In this document: positions 24,527-32,644 of the stretch, piece after piece
How the letters are laid out: each line of letters opens with the position of its first letter
Position numbering within the stretch: position 1 is the first letter of the stretch
From: an uncultured Microbacterium sp.
GTDB taxonomy: Bacteria; Actinomycetota; Actinomycetes; Actinomycetales; Microbacteriaceae
Assembly: GCF_945952435.1 (NCBI RefSeq)
Contig: NZ_CAMFHZ010000016.1
Location: forward strand, 1-64,000
DNA: 64,000 nucleotides
Direction: 5' to 3'
The notes under the pieces: generated by a model
What the model was told of the DNA's origin: nothing
The model's input: the letters and a program-made list of their open reading frames with translations, nothing else
Databases searched by the model: none
Made by a program: the position numbers and the translations under genes

Positions 24527-25980
24527 CTGTTCAGCACCGCCTCCATGACCTTCTTGGCAATCGGCGACGCGATCGCGTCGCCCGAACCTGATTGACCCTG
24601 TCCCCCGCCGTTCTCGACGACCACCGCCACGGCGATCTCCGGGTTGCTGGCAGGGGCGAAACCGGTGAACCAGAGCGTGTACGGGTTGGTGTCCCCGTTC
24701 TCCGCTGTGCCCGTCTTACCGGCCACGTCGACACCGTCTATTCTTGCACCCTGCGCAGCGCCGCTCGAGACGGACGCCTGCATGGCGGCGGTCAGAGCCT
24801 TGGCCTGATCCTGGGTCATCGCCTGCCCGAACGAGGTGTCGTCGAACTTCTTCTGCACCGACAGGTCGTCGCCGAGGATCTGGTCCACCATGCGCGGGTT
24901 CATCACGTCCCCGCCGTTCGCGATGCCGGCCGAGACCATCGCCATCTGCAGGGGCGTCGCGATGACCTGGCCCTGTCCGAAGCCGGTGAGCGCGGTCTGC
25001 GCGGCGTCGAGCCCGGTCGGGTACCGGGACGCGGTGGAGTCCAGCGGTGTCGAGAAGCTCTTGTTGAAGCCGAACTTCTCCGCCGCGGCATGGATCGCGT
25101 CGTCGCCGAGCTGCGCGGCGAGCTCGGCCATCGGGATGTTGCAGCTGAGTCGGATCGCGTCGGCGAGGGTCACGGTGGGGCCGTCCCCGCAGGTGCCGCC
25201 CCAGGCGTTGTGCACCGCGGTCGAGGTGCCGGGCAGCGTGTAGGCGGCGGGGTTGGGGAACGTCGATTGCATGGTGAACGTGCCGGAGTCGAGGGCCGCG
25301 GCCGCGACCACGAGCTTGAACGTCGATCCGGGCGGGTTCAGGTTGCCGCCGATGCCGCGGTTGTAGAGCGGGTTGGACGCATCGCTCCGCAGGGCGTCGT
25401 ACGCGGCGTTGGCCTTGTCGGCGTCGTGCACCGCGAGACTGTTCGTGTCGTACCCGGGTGTCGAGACGAGCGCGAGGATGCGTCCCGTCTTCGGCTCGAT
25501 GGCCACGACGGCGCCCTGGTACCCCTTCAGGGCGTCGTAGGCGGCCTTCTGCGCGGCGGGGTCGAGGCTCAGCACCACGTTCGCGCCGCGTTGCGGCTGC
25601 CCAGAGATGATCCGCTCGATCGAGGAGAGGAACTGGGAGCCGCCCGTGCCGCTGAGCTCGCTGTTCATGGCCTTCTCGATCCCGGTGGCGCTGCCCAGGG
25701 CCGGGTTGTAGAAGCCGGTGACCGCGGACCAGAGCTGCGGGTCCGCGTAGGCGCGCTGGAAGGAGTACATGTCCTTCGACGGCACGGAGGAGGCGATCGG
25801 CACGCCGCCCGCGATGATCGAGCCGCGCTGGATCTCGTAGCTGTCCAGGCGCGTGCGGGTGTTCGCGTCGTTCTGCGCAAGCGCGTCGGCCTGGACGACC
25901 TGGATCCAGCTCACCGAGCCGAACAGGGCGAGGAACATCGCGAGCACGAGGATGCTGATCCGCCGGAGCTCTTTCGTCAT
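24523..25980 (-). CDS. pbpA: Class B penicillin-binding protein PbpA (transpeptidase)
   Basis: 485 residues: N-terminal membrane anchor (about 8-28), a PBP dimerisation-like region, and a transpeptidase domain. Active-site motifs: PPGSTFKL (Ser and Lys of SxxK), LSCN (SxN), and AGKTGTAE (KTG). Cross-links peptidoglycan during growth with the SEDS protein encoded just upstream. Overlaps both neighbours by 4 bp (ATGA), so translation of rodA-pbpA-pknA is coupled. Confidence 0.93.
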   Translation of the reverse strand: MTKELRRISILVLAMFLALFGSVSWIQVVQADALAQNDANTRTRLDSYEIQRGSIIAGGVPIASSVPSKDMYSFQRAYADPQLWSAVTGFYNPALGSATGIEKAMNSELSGTGGSQFLSSIERIISGQPQRGANVVLSLDPAAQKAAYDALKGYQGAVVAIEPKTGRILALVSTPGYDTNSLAVHDADKANAAYDALRSDASNPLYNRGIGGNLNPPGSTFKLVVAAAALDSGTFTMQSTFPNPAAYTLPGTSTAVHNAWGGTCGDGPTVTLADAIRLSCNIPMAELAAQLGDDAIHAAAEKFGFNKSFSTPLDSTASRYPTGLDAAQTALTGFGQGQVIATPLQMAMVSAGIANGGDVMNPRMVDQILGDDLSVQKKFDDTSFGQAMTQDQAKALTAAMQASVSSGAAQGARIDGVDVAGKTGTAENGDTNPYTLWFTGFAPASNPEIAVAVVVENGGGQGQSGSGDAIASPIAKKVMEAVLNR

Positions 25981-27362
25981 CCGATCACCACCCTGGGCTG
26001 ACGGCGCACGCCGTCCGAGATCCGCAGGAGCAGTCCGACGATGAGCCAGTTGGCGACCAACGAGGAACCTCCGGCCGCGAGGAACGGCGTGGTCAGGCCG
26101 GTGAGCGGGATGACCCTGGTCACGCCGCCGACCATGATGAAGACCTGAAGTCCGAGCGTGAACGACACGCCCACCGCGAGCAGCTTGCCGAAGTCGTCCT
26201 GCCCGGCGACGCCGATCCGCAGTCCGCGGCTGACGAACACCATGTAGAGGCAGAGGATCGCGAACAGGCCGATGAGGCCGATCTCCTCGCCGAGGCTCGA
26301 GATGATGAAGTCGCTCTCGGCGACGGGGGTCACCTGCGGGCGGCCCTGTCCGAGCCCCGTGCCGAGCAGGCCGCCGTGGGCGAGGCCGAAGATGCCCTGC
26401 ACGAGCTGGTAGCTGCCGCCCTTGGACGCGATCAGATCCGGATCGAAGGCGTTCAGCCACGCGTCGAAGCGTCCCTGCACGTACGTGAGGAACTGCGACA
26501 CGATCGCGACGCCGGCGGCGACGCCGAGGACGCCGATGAGCACCCAGCTCGTCTTGCCCGTCGCGACGTAGAGCATCACGATGAACATCCCGAAGATGAG
26601 CATTCCGGTGCCGAGGTCGTGCTGCGCGACGATGATGCCGAGCGAGATGAGCCAGACGACGATGACCGGTCCGAGCTCGCGCATCCGGGGCCAGGTGATC
26701 CCGAGGAACCTCTTGCCTACGGACGACAGGCTCTCCCTCGTGCGCACGAGGTAGCCGGCGAAGAAGATCGCCAGGAAGATCTTCGCGAGCTCGCCCGGCT
26801 GGAAGCCCAGTCCGCCGATCGAGATCCACACATCGGCGTTCGCGTCGGCCTTGAGTCCCGGCACGAAGGGCAGCACGAGAAGGATCAGTCCGGTCAGCCC
26901 GGACAGGTACGTGTAGCGGTAGAGCACGCGGTAGTTGCGCAGGAAGACGACGAGCGCGATCGCGCCGATGACCGAGATCGCCATCCACATGAGCTGCTTG
27001 CTCGAGAAGGCGTCCCAGCCCACGTTGTGCTCGGCGATGTCGATCCGGTAGATCTCGGCGATCCCGACGCCGGTGAGCAGCGTCGCGATCGGCAGGACGA
27101 ACGGATCCGCATCGCTCGCGACGAAGCGCAGCACGATGTGCAGGGCGAAGACGAGCACGGCCAGGCCGCCCCCGATGAGCAGGATCATCGGGTCGATCGT
27201 GCGCAGCGCGCCGAGCTGGACGAGGGTCAGCGCGGCGCCGGAGACGAGCACGGCGAACAGCAGGAGCCAGAACTCGCGGTTGCGCTGCGTCTGCGGGCCG
27301 CGGATCTTCCGCAGGGCCCGCAGCACGCTGGTGTCGGCGCTCACGTCGGCGGTGGCGGTCAT
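25977..27362 (-). CDS. rodA: SEDS-family peptidoglycan polymerase RodA/FtsW
   Basis: 461 residues, about ten to twelve helices. SEDS signatures: the loop WISIGGLGFQPGELAKI, then AQHDLGTG with the catalytically important Asp, and a C-terminal PLTGLTTPFLAAGGSSLVAN. Polymerises glycan strands from lipid II in partnership with the class B PBP encoded next. Position in the fha operon fits the RodA/FtsW paralogue of that cluster rather than the divisome FtsW of the mur cluster. Confidence 0.92.
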   Translation of the reverse strand: MTATADVSADTSVLRALRKIRGPQTQRNREFWLLLFAVLVSGAALTLVQLGALRTIDPMILLIGGGLAVLVFALHIVLRFVASDADPFVLPIATLLTGVGIAEIYRIDIAEHNVGWDAFSSKQLMWMAISVIGAIALVVFLRNYRVLYRYTYLSGLTGLILLVLPFVPGLKADANADVWISIGGLGFQPGELAKIFLAIFFAGYLVRTRESLSSVGKRFLGITWPRMRELGPVIVVWLISLGIIVAQHDLGTGMLIFGMFIVMLYVATGKTSWVLIGVLGVAAGVAIVSQFLTYVQGRFDAWLNAFDPDLIASKGGSYQLVQGIFGLAHGGLLGTGLGQGRPQVTPVAESDFIISSLGEEIGLIGLFAILCLYMVFVSRGLRIGVAGQDDFGKLLAVGVSFTLGLQVFIMVGGVTRVIPLTGLTTPFLAAGGSSLVANWLIVGLLLRISDGVRRQPRVVIG

Positions 27363-28609
27363 GGCGTCTTCTCCGTCGGCAGGGAGGCGCGAAGGCGCTC
27401 GACGATGCCCTGCGCGTCCTTCAGGGAATCGGCGGTCGTGCGGTTCTGGACGACCGACTGGTAGAAGGCGGGCAGCTCGGTGACGGGGATGTCGGTGTCC
27501 TGATAGACGTGCGACATCGAGATCGGACCGACGTCCTGCGGGATGCCCTGGAAGATCGCGACCGTGTCGTTGGCGCGGTCGATGCCCACGAAATATCGGG
27601 TCTGCGTCCACGCGTACGCGCCGAACAGGGCGGCGGCCATGAGCGCGATCACGACGATGAAGCCCGTGATCCAGCCGATGCGGCGGCGCACCGCACGGCG
27701 GTGGTCTTCCTCGATGAGCTCTTCGAGGTAGTCGGCCGCCGGCTCGAAGTGCGTGGGCTCGTTCGCGGCCTGACGCACCGGGTGCAGCCAGCTGGGTCGC
27801 GCGGGGCGGGCGGCGGGGACGACCACGCCCTGCGGGTTGGCGGCGGCGCCGACGATCGTCGCCGTGCCGCTCATCAGCGGGTGCTGTCCCCCGACGTCGA
27901 CGATGACGATCGTGACGTTGTCGGGGGCGCCGCCGTCGAGGGCGAACTTGAGCAGCCCGTCGGCCGTGCGTCCTGGGGCCATGCCCAGGCGCAGCGCCTT
28001 GAGCATGTGCGTCTCGTCGACCACGCCGCTCAGGCCGTCCGAGCAGAGCAGCCAGCGATCGCCCGGCTGGGTGGGCATCACGAACATGTCGAGTTCGGGA
28101 TCCGCGTCCATGTCGCTGAGCACGCGCATGAGCACCGAGCGACGCGGATGGTACCGGGCCTCCTCGGGGGTGATCCTGCCCGAGTCGACGAGGCGCTGCA
28201 CGAACGTGTGGTCGTTCGTGATCTGGGTGAGCGTCTCGTCCCGGTAGAGGTAGATCCGCGAATCGCCGATGTGGCCGATCACCGCGTAGTCGTCGACCAT
28301 GATGATCGCGTCGAGCGTGGTGCCCAGTCCCGCGAGCTCCGGACGGTCCTTGACTGCGCGGATCATGTCGCCCGCCGCCGTGGTCGCCGCCGCCTGCAGG
28401 GAGGCCTGCGCGTCCATCGTGGAGGCGTAGCCGTGGTCGAGGTTCTCCAGGCGGTGGACCGCGATGCTGGAGGCGACGTCGCCGCCCGCGTGACCGCCCA
28501 TGCCGTCCGCGACCACGAACAGGTTCGCCCCGGCGTAGCCGGAGTCCTGGTTGTTGGAGCGGACCTTCCCGGTGTGGGAGATCGCGGCGCTCGAGCCCTC
28601 GAAGACCAT
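27359..28609 (-). CDS. pstP: PP2C-type Ser/Thr protein phosphatase PstP
   Basis: 416 residues. PP2C domain about 5-240 with metal-binding Asp residues in NNQDSGY, VVADGMGGHAGG, LLCSDGLSG and GGAPDNVTIV. A linker, one membrane helix (about 307-328) and a small extracellular domain follow. It reverses PknA/PknB phosphorylation. The ATG at 28609 lies 8 bp after the fhaB stop; the in-frame codon upstream at 28621 is GTA, so no longer start is likely. Confidence 0.92.
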   Translation of the reverse strand: MVFEGSSAAISHTGKVRSNNQDSGYAGANLFVVADGMGGHAGGDVASSIAVHRLENLDHGYASTMDAQASLQAAATTAAGDMIRAVKDRPELAGLGTTLDAIIMVDDYAVIGHIGDSRIYLYRDETLTQITNDHTFVQRLVDSGRITPEEARYHPRRSVLMRVLSDMDADPELDMFVMPTQPGDRWLLCSDGLSGVVDETHMLKALRLGMAPGRTADGLLKFALDGGAPDNVTIVIVDVGGQHPLMSGTATIVGAAANPQGVVVPAARPARPSWLHPVRQAANEPTHFEPAADYLEELIEEDHRRAVRRRIGWITGFIVVIALMAAALFGAYAWTQTRYFVGIDRANDTVAIFQGIPQDVGPISMSHVYQDTDIPVTELPAFYQSVVQNRTTADSLKDAQGIVERLRASLPTEKTP

Positions 28610-28617
28610 GTCGCCGG

Positions 28618-29145
28618 TTACGCCCGCAGCTCGAACGTCGTGGCGCCGACCTTGATCGGCACTCCGATCGAGACCGCGACGGGCGCGCCCACGCGCTCGC
28701 CGCCCAGGAACGTGCCGTTCGTCGAGTCGAGGTCCTGGATCATCCACGCATCGCCCCACAGCAGCAGGCGGGCGTGGTGGCTGGACGTGTAGTCGTCGCG
28801 GATCACGAGACCGGACTCGCTGGAGCGGCCGATCGACAGCGGCTCGGTTCCCAGCGGCACTTCGAGCCCCGCCTTGGGGCCGGAGGTGATGACGAGCGTG
28901 GAGACGGTCGAGGTGGTCGCGGGTCCTCCCGGCTTGGCCTTGGGGGCGGGCTTCGCCTTCGCGGCGGCCGGCGTCGCTGCCGCGGGAGCGGGGACCGCGG
29001 CGCCCTGGGCCTCGGGAAGCTTGCGCACCCGCACGCCGAAGAGGTCGGCGCGCAGCGAGTAGACCACGGCGAACACGAAGAACCACATCAGCACGAGGAA
29101 GCCGATGCGGAGCAGGAGAAGAGTGAGGGAGCTGGGATCGGTCAC
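28618..29145 (-). CDS. fhaB: FHA-domain protein FhaB (FipA-like)
   Basis: 175 residues: an N-terminal membrane helix (about 9-30), an Ala/Pro/Lys-rich linker (43-75), and an FHA domain (about 80-175) with SIGRSSES, SSHHARL and DLDSTNGTFL, the phosphothreonine-binding residues. Recruits phosphorylated partners of PknA/PknB at the septum or pole. GTG start overlaps the fhaA stop (GTGA). Confidence 0.9.
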   Translation of the reverse strand: MTDPSSLTLLLLRIGFLVLMWFFVFAVVYSLRADLFGVRVRKLPEAQGAAVPAPAAATPAAAKAKPAPKAKPGGPATTSTVSTLVITSGPKAGLEVPLGTEPLSIGRSSESGLVIRDDYTSSHHARLLLWGDAWMIQDLDSTNGTFLGGERVGAPVAVSIGVPIKVGATTFELRA

Positions 29146-29873
29146 GGGGAGACTCCGAACGCCCGCGTGACGTCGTCGCCCCGCCCGCCCGGACGTCCCG
29201 GCGCGGAGACCGGGACGATCTGGAAGCTGAGGTCGGTGCGCCCGATCGTGATGACCATGCCGCTGTCGAGCTGCGCCTCGCGGACGCGGGTGCCGTTCAG
29301 CTTGGTGCCGTTGGTCGATCCCAGATCCCGCAGCATCGCGTGGTCGCCGTCCCAGAGGATCTCGGCGTGCTTGCGGCTGGATCCGGCGTCGCCGATCGTG
29401 ATGTCGGCGTCGCTGCCGCGGCCGATCACGGTGCGTGCCTTCGTCAACGGGTGGCGGGTGCCGCCGGTCGTGACGACGGCCTGCCAGGTCATCCGCGATC
29501 CGGAGCCGGAGGAGGCGGAGTCGACCCGCAGGGTGCCGGTCGCGAGACGGTCGTCGGCCTCGAGGGCGATGGTGACGGGGCCCGCGAAGCTGTAGCCCTG
29601 GGCGCGGGCGTGGTCCTTGACCAGGCCGTGCAGCTCGTCGACGAGCGTGGAGCCGAGGCCGTGCATGGCGGTCGCGTCCTCGCCGCTCAGGTGCACCACG
29701 AACGTGCTGGGCACGATGATGCGATCGCGGCTCACCACGGCCGCCTTCGTGTCGATCTCCCGACGCAGGGCGGACGCGATCTCCACGGGCTGGATCCCGC
29801 TGCGGAAGGTCTTCGCGAACGCGCTGTTCACAGCGCGCTCGAGACCCTTCTCAAAGCTGTCTAGTAGTCCCAC
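29142..29873 (-). CDS. fhaA: FHA-domain protein FhaA with DUF3662
   Basis: 243 residues: DUF3662 domain (about 1-120, GLLDSFEKGLERAVNSAFAK and QPVEIASALRREID) and a C-terminal FHA domain with VIGRGSDADITI, SSRKHAEI and DLGSTNGTKLNG. First gene of the operon. GTG start with GGGAG nearby. A possible -10 TACGAT lies on the minus strand at 29911-29906, about 33 nt upstream of the start codon. Confidence 0.9.
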   Translation of the reverse strand: MGLLDSFEKGLERAVNSAFAKTFRSGIQPVEIASALRREIDTKAAVVSRDRIIVPSTFVVHLSGEDATAMHGLGSTLVDELHGLVKDHARAQGYSFAGPVTIALEADDRLATGTLRVDSASSGSGSRMTWQAVVTTGGTRHPLTKARTVIGRGSDADITIGDAGSSRKHAEILWDGDHAMLRDLGSTNGTKLNGTRVREAQLDSGMVITIGRTDLSFQIVPVSAPGRPGGRGDDVTRAFGVSP

Positions 29874-30033
29874 TGGGCTCCCATGGCTCACCGATCGGTA
29901 GGCCCATCGTAGCCACCCGCCCTGAATGAACCCCCGGATGACGCGGTATTCCCCGCTGTGACGGGCGGGGACTGGTTCGAACGCCCCGTCGCTCCGTGTT
30001 ATTCTCGGGAGGTTGGTTCGCGAGAACCGACAT

Positions 30034-30120
30034 GCGCGAGTGGCGGAATAGGTAGACGCGCTGGCTTCAGGTGCCAGTGCCGGCAACGGCGTGGGGGTTC
30101 AAGTCCCCCCTCGCGCACCA
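30034..30120 (+). tRNA. tRNA-Leu (CAG)
   Basis: 87 nt including encoded CCA. Acceptor GCGCGAG pairs with CTCGCGC; D arm with GGTAGACGC; anticodon stem CTGGC-TTCAGGT-GCCAG with anticodon CAG; a long class II variable arm; T arm GGGGG-TTCAAGT-CCCCC. All arms close without mismatch. Confidence 0.96.
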
Positions 30121-30123
30121 CAG

Positions 30124-30174
30124 GACGAAGGCCTCCGACTCGGGATGACACATCCCCGGGCGGAGGCCTTCGTC
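30124..30174. terminator. Strong hairpin after tRNA-Leu
   Basis: GACGAAGGCCTCCG (30124-30137) pairs perfectly with CGGAGGCCTTCGTC (30161-30174) around a 23-nt loop. It lies between the tRNA and the convergent Lrp-like gene and could serve both. No T-run. Confidence 0.7.
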
Positions 30175-30219
30175 GTCGGGTCGTGCGGTCGTCGGCAGTC
30201 ATCGGAGTGCGCTGAGCGG

Positions 30220-31116
30220 TCACGGAGTCCGGAACTGCCGTGCGTAGTCTTCCTTGAGCACGGAGAGGTGCAGCCACGCCTCGGTGCGGGCGACGCCCGG
30301 AAGCGCGCGCAATCGCTCCCTGCCCTCGTAGAGCGCGCCCGGAGAGGGTTCGACGAAGGTCATGACGGCGTCGAAGCGCCCCACGGTCCGCGCCGCGAAG
30401 TCCACCCCGGGCCAGGTGCGCACGACGGAGAGGACCCGGTCGTCGTCGCCCGTCAGGTTCACGCCCACGCCCATCGACTGGCGGCGCTGCGCCGGCCCCC
30501 GCGCCTCGACCGCGCCGATCTGGATGACGTGCGCCTCCCGCAGCCGTTGCACGCGGGTCGCGACGGCGCTCGGCGACAGGCGCACCGTCTCCCCCAGCGC
30601 ACGGAAGCTGATCCGGCCGTCCTCCTGCAGGTTCTCGATGAGCGCGACGTCGATGGTGTCGAGCGCCACCTCCCCGCGATAGCTCGACACGAACGGGCCC
30701 TTGACGACCGAGGTGTAGACGAGGGTGCTCGCGTCGAGCACGCCGGGCAGTCCGCGGATGCGCTCGATGACCGCGTGCAGTTCGTCCATGCTGCCCAGTC
30801 GCACCTCTGTCACGAGGTCGAACAGCCCTCCGACCGCCGACAGGAAGACCGTCTCCGGCAGGGCGCGCAGCGCCATCGCCGTCGGGGCCGCGGGGCCCGT
30901 CGTGCGGATCGAGACGTGTGCGATGACGTGCTGTCCGAGGAAGAACGGATCCACCGCCCCGATGATCCGGATCGTGCGATCCTCGAGCAGCACGCGGAGC
31001 CTGGCCGCCACCGCGGCGCGGGGCTGCGCGAGGCGGGTGGCCAGCGATCGGATGCTCGCCCGGCCGTCCTCGCGGAGAGCGCGGATCAGCTCCGCATCGA
31101 AATCCGTCGCCGTCAC
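30220..31116 (-). CDS. Double Lrp/AsnC-type transcriptional regulator
   Basis: 298 residues, about twice the usual Lrp length, with two HTH-plus-RAM units. The first HTH is near 5-55 (ELIRALREDGRASIRSLATR) and the second near 148-200 (ALIENLQEDGRISFRALGET). Each is followed by a beta-alpha-beta ligand-binding region. Divergent from the transporter/amidohydrolase/ThDP/ureohydrolase operon and very likely its regulator, with an amino-acid-like effector. GTG start with GGGGA upstream. Confidence 0.82.
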   Translation of the reverse strand: MTATDFDAELIRALREDGRASIRSLATRLAQPRAAVAARLRVLLEDRTIRIIGAVDPFFLGQHVIAHVSIRTTGPAAPTAMALRALPETVFLSAVGGLFDLVTEVRLGSMDELHAVIERIRGLPGVLDASTLVYTSVVKGPFVSSYRGEVALDTIDVALIENLQEDGRISFRALGETVRLSPSAVATRVQRLREAHVIQIGAVEARGPAQRRQSMGVGVNLTGDDDRVLSVVRTWPGVDFAARTVGRFDAVMTFVEPSPGALYEGRERLRALPGVARTEAWLHLSVLKEDYARQFRTP

Positions 31117-31169
31117 GGTGATTCCCCACTTTCCGCGTTTGGATTCCGTCGTCAACAAAAAGAGTGTCA

Positions 31170-31192
31170 GTTTCACCCTAGACCGGTGAAAC
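31170..31192. promoter_or_regulatory. Inverted repeat, candidate operator of the Lrp-like regulator
   Basis: GTTTCACC (31170-31177) and GGTGAAAC (31185-31192) are perfect inverted 8-mers with a 7-bp spacer, in the 205-bp region between the regulator and the operon. It lies 54 bp from the regulator start and 68 bp from the operon -35, so it could govern either. Confidence 0.55.
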
Positions 31193-31259
31193 GTCGCCAA
31201 TCTGCCGCTGAGCCCGGACAATACTCCAGTTCTGACCGCGATCCCCCGAGCTAACGGCC

Positions 31260-31288
31260 TTGCGACGGCTCGGACGCCGACCTAGCAT
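31260..31288 (+). promoter_or_regulatory. Sigma-70-type promoter of the four-gene operon
   Basis: -35 TTGCGA (31260-31265), 17-bp spacer, -10 TAGCAT (31283-31288). The predicted start near 31295 gives a leader of about 27 nt containing the AAGGAGCGGCC ribosome site before ATG 31322. Confidence 0.55.
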
Positions 31289-31321
31289 CCTTCGCATCCC
31301 TGACACCGCAAAGGAGCGGCC

Positions 31322-32644
31322 ATGACCTCCCCGCACAGCAAGGCCCGGCGCGCCGGAATCGCCGCCTTCGTCGGCACGACGATCGAGTGGTACGACTTCT
31401 ACGTCTACGCGACCGCCGCCGCCCTCGTCTTCGGTCCGCTCTTCTTCCCGAGCAAGGACCCGCTGGCCGAGACCTCGGCGGCGTTCGCGACGTTCGCGGT
31501 CGCCTTCCTCGTGCGACCGATCGGAGGCATCCTCTTCGGGCACATCGGCGACAAGCTCGGCCGTCGCGTCTCCCTCGTCATCACGCTGCTGCTCATGGGT
31601 GCCTCGACCGTGCTGGTCGGCTGCCTCCCGACCTACGAGAGCGTCGGGATCCTCGCACCGATCCTCCTGATCCTCCTGCGCGCCGTGCAGGGCCTCGCCG
31701 TCGGCGGCGAGTGGGGCGGGGCGGTTCTCATGAGCGTCGAGCACGCCCCGGAGAAGTCCAAGACGTTCTACGGCGGGTTCACGCAGTTGGGGAACCCCGC
31801 CGGCGCGCTGCTGGCATCCGGGATCTTCGCGATCATGTCGCGCGGAGGCGAGGGCTTCATCCGCGACGGCGGCTGGCGCATCCCGTTCCTGCTCTCGATC
31901 GTCCTCATCGCGGTCGGGCTCTGGGTGCGCTACCGGGTCGAGGAGTCCCCGGTGTTCGAGAAGAAGATCGAGGGTCGCACGCAGTCGATGCCGCTCGCCT
32001 TCGCCCTGCGCGCCAACTGGCGTCCGATCCTGCTCGGCATCGGAATCCTCCCGGTCTCGACGGGCGGCTACTACCTCGCGACCACGTTCGCCACCGCCTA
32101 CGCCACCGGCGCGCCCATCTCGATCAGCGAGCAGGTGATCCTCGACGCGATGACGATCGCCTCCTTCGTGGAGTTCGTCGTGACCCTCCCCGTCGCGTGG
32201 CTCGGCGACAAGTGGGGCCGGAAGAACGTCATGTACATCGGCCTGATCACGTCGGTGCTCACGTTCGCGCCCTTCCTGCTGATCATGCCGGGCCGCGTCG
32301 AGCCGCTCATCTTCCTCCTCGCCTCCCTCGTGCGCATCGCGATGAGCGCGACCTATGCGCCGATCGCCGCGATCCTCGCGCAGATGTTCCGCCCGCAGGC
32401 GCGATACACCTCCATCGCGCTCTCCTACGGCGTCGGGGCGGCCGTCTGGGCCGGGTTCTCTCCCTGGTTCGCGACCCAGCTCATCGCCTGGACTGGCAGC
32501 GTGTGGTCGGTGATCGCGATGTTCGTCGGGATGGCGGTGCTCGCGGGGATCTGCACCAGGCTCGCGCCGCAGCACTCCGATGAGGCGCCCGTCACCGCCT
32601 CCTTCACCGCCCGCACCGACACGACCGCGAACAGGATGCCATGA
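31322..32644 (+). CDS. MHS-type MFS metabolite:H+ symporter
   Basis: 440 residues, twelve helices. MHS-subfamily features: the start FVGTTIEWYDFYVYATAAAL, the loop GHIGDKLGRRVSL (motif A) and RAVQGLAVGGEWGGAVLM. Relatives import carboxylates, shikimate, betaines or other small polar metabolites with protons. In this operon the cargo may be a guanidino or amino acid-derived compound (inference from neighbours). Overlaps the amidohydrolase start by 4 bp (ATGA). Confidence 0.85.
   Translation: MTSPHSKARRAGIAAFVGTTIEWYDFYVYATAAALVFGPLFFPSKDPLAETSAAFATFAVAFLVRPIGGILFGHIGDKLGRRVSLVITLLLMGASTVLVGCLPTYESVGILAPILLILLRAVQGLAVGGEWGGAVLMSVEHAPEKSKTFYGGFTQLGNPAGALLASGIFAIMSRGGEGFIRDGGWRIPFLLSIVLIAVGLWVRYRVEESPVFEKKIEGRTQSMPLAFALRANWRPILLGIGILPVSTGGYYLATTFATAYATGAPISISEQVILDAMTIASFVEFVVTLPVAWLGDKWGRKNVMYIGLITSVLTFAPFLLIMPGRVEPLIFLLASLVRIAMSATYAPIAAILAQMFRPQARYTSIALSYGVGAAVWAGFSPWFATQLIAWTGSVWSVIAMFVGMAVLAGICTRLAPQHSDEAPVTASFTARTDTTANRMP

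Noticed and set aside
22193..24595. Long plus-strand frames opposite pknA and pknB
   Set aside because: They mirror the kinase genes and show no protein family features.
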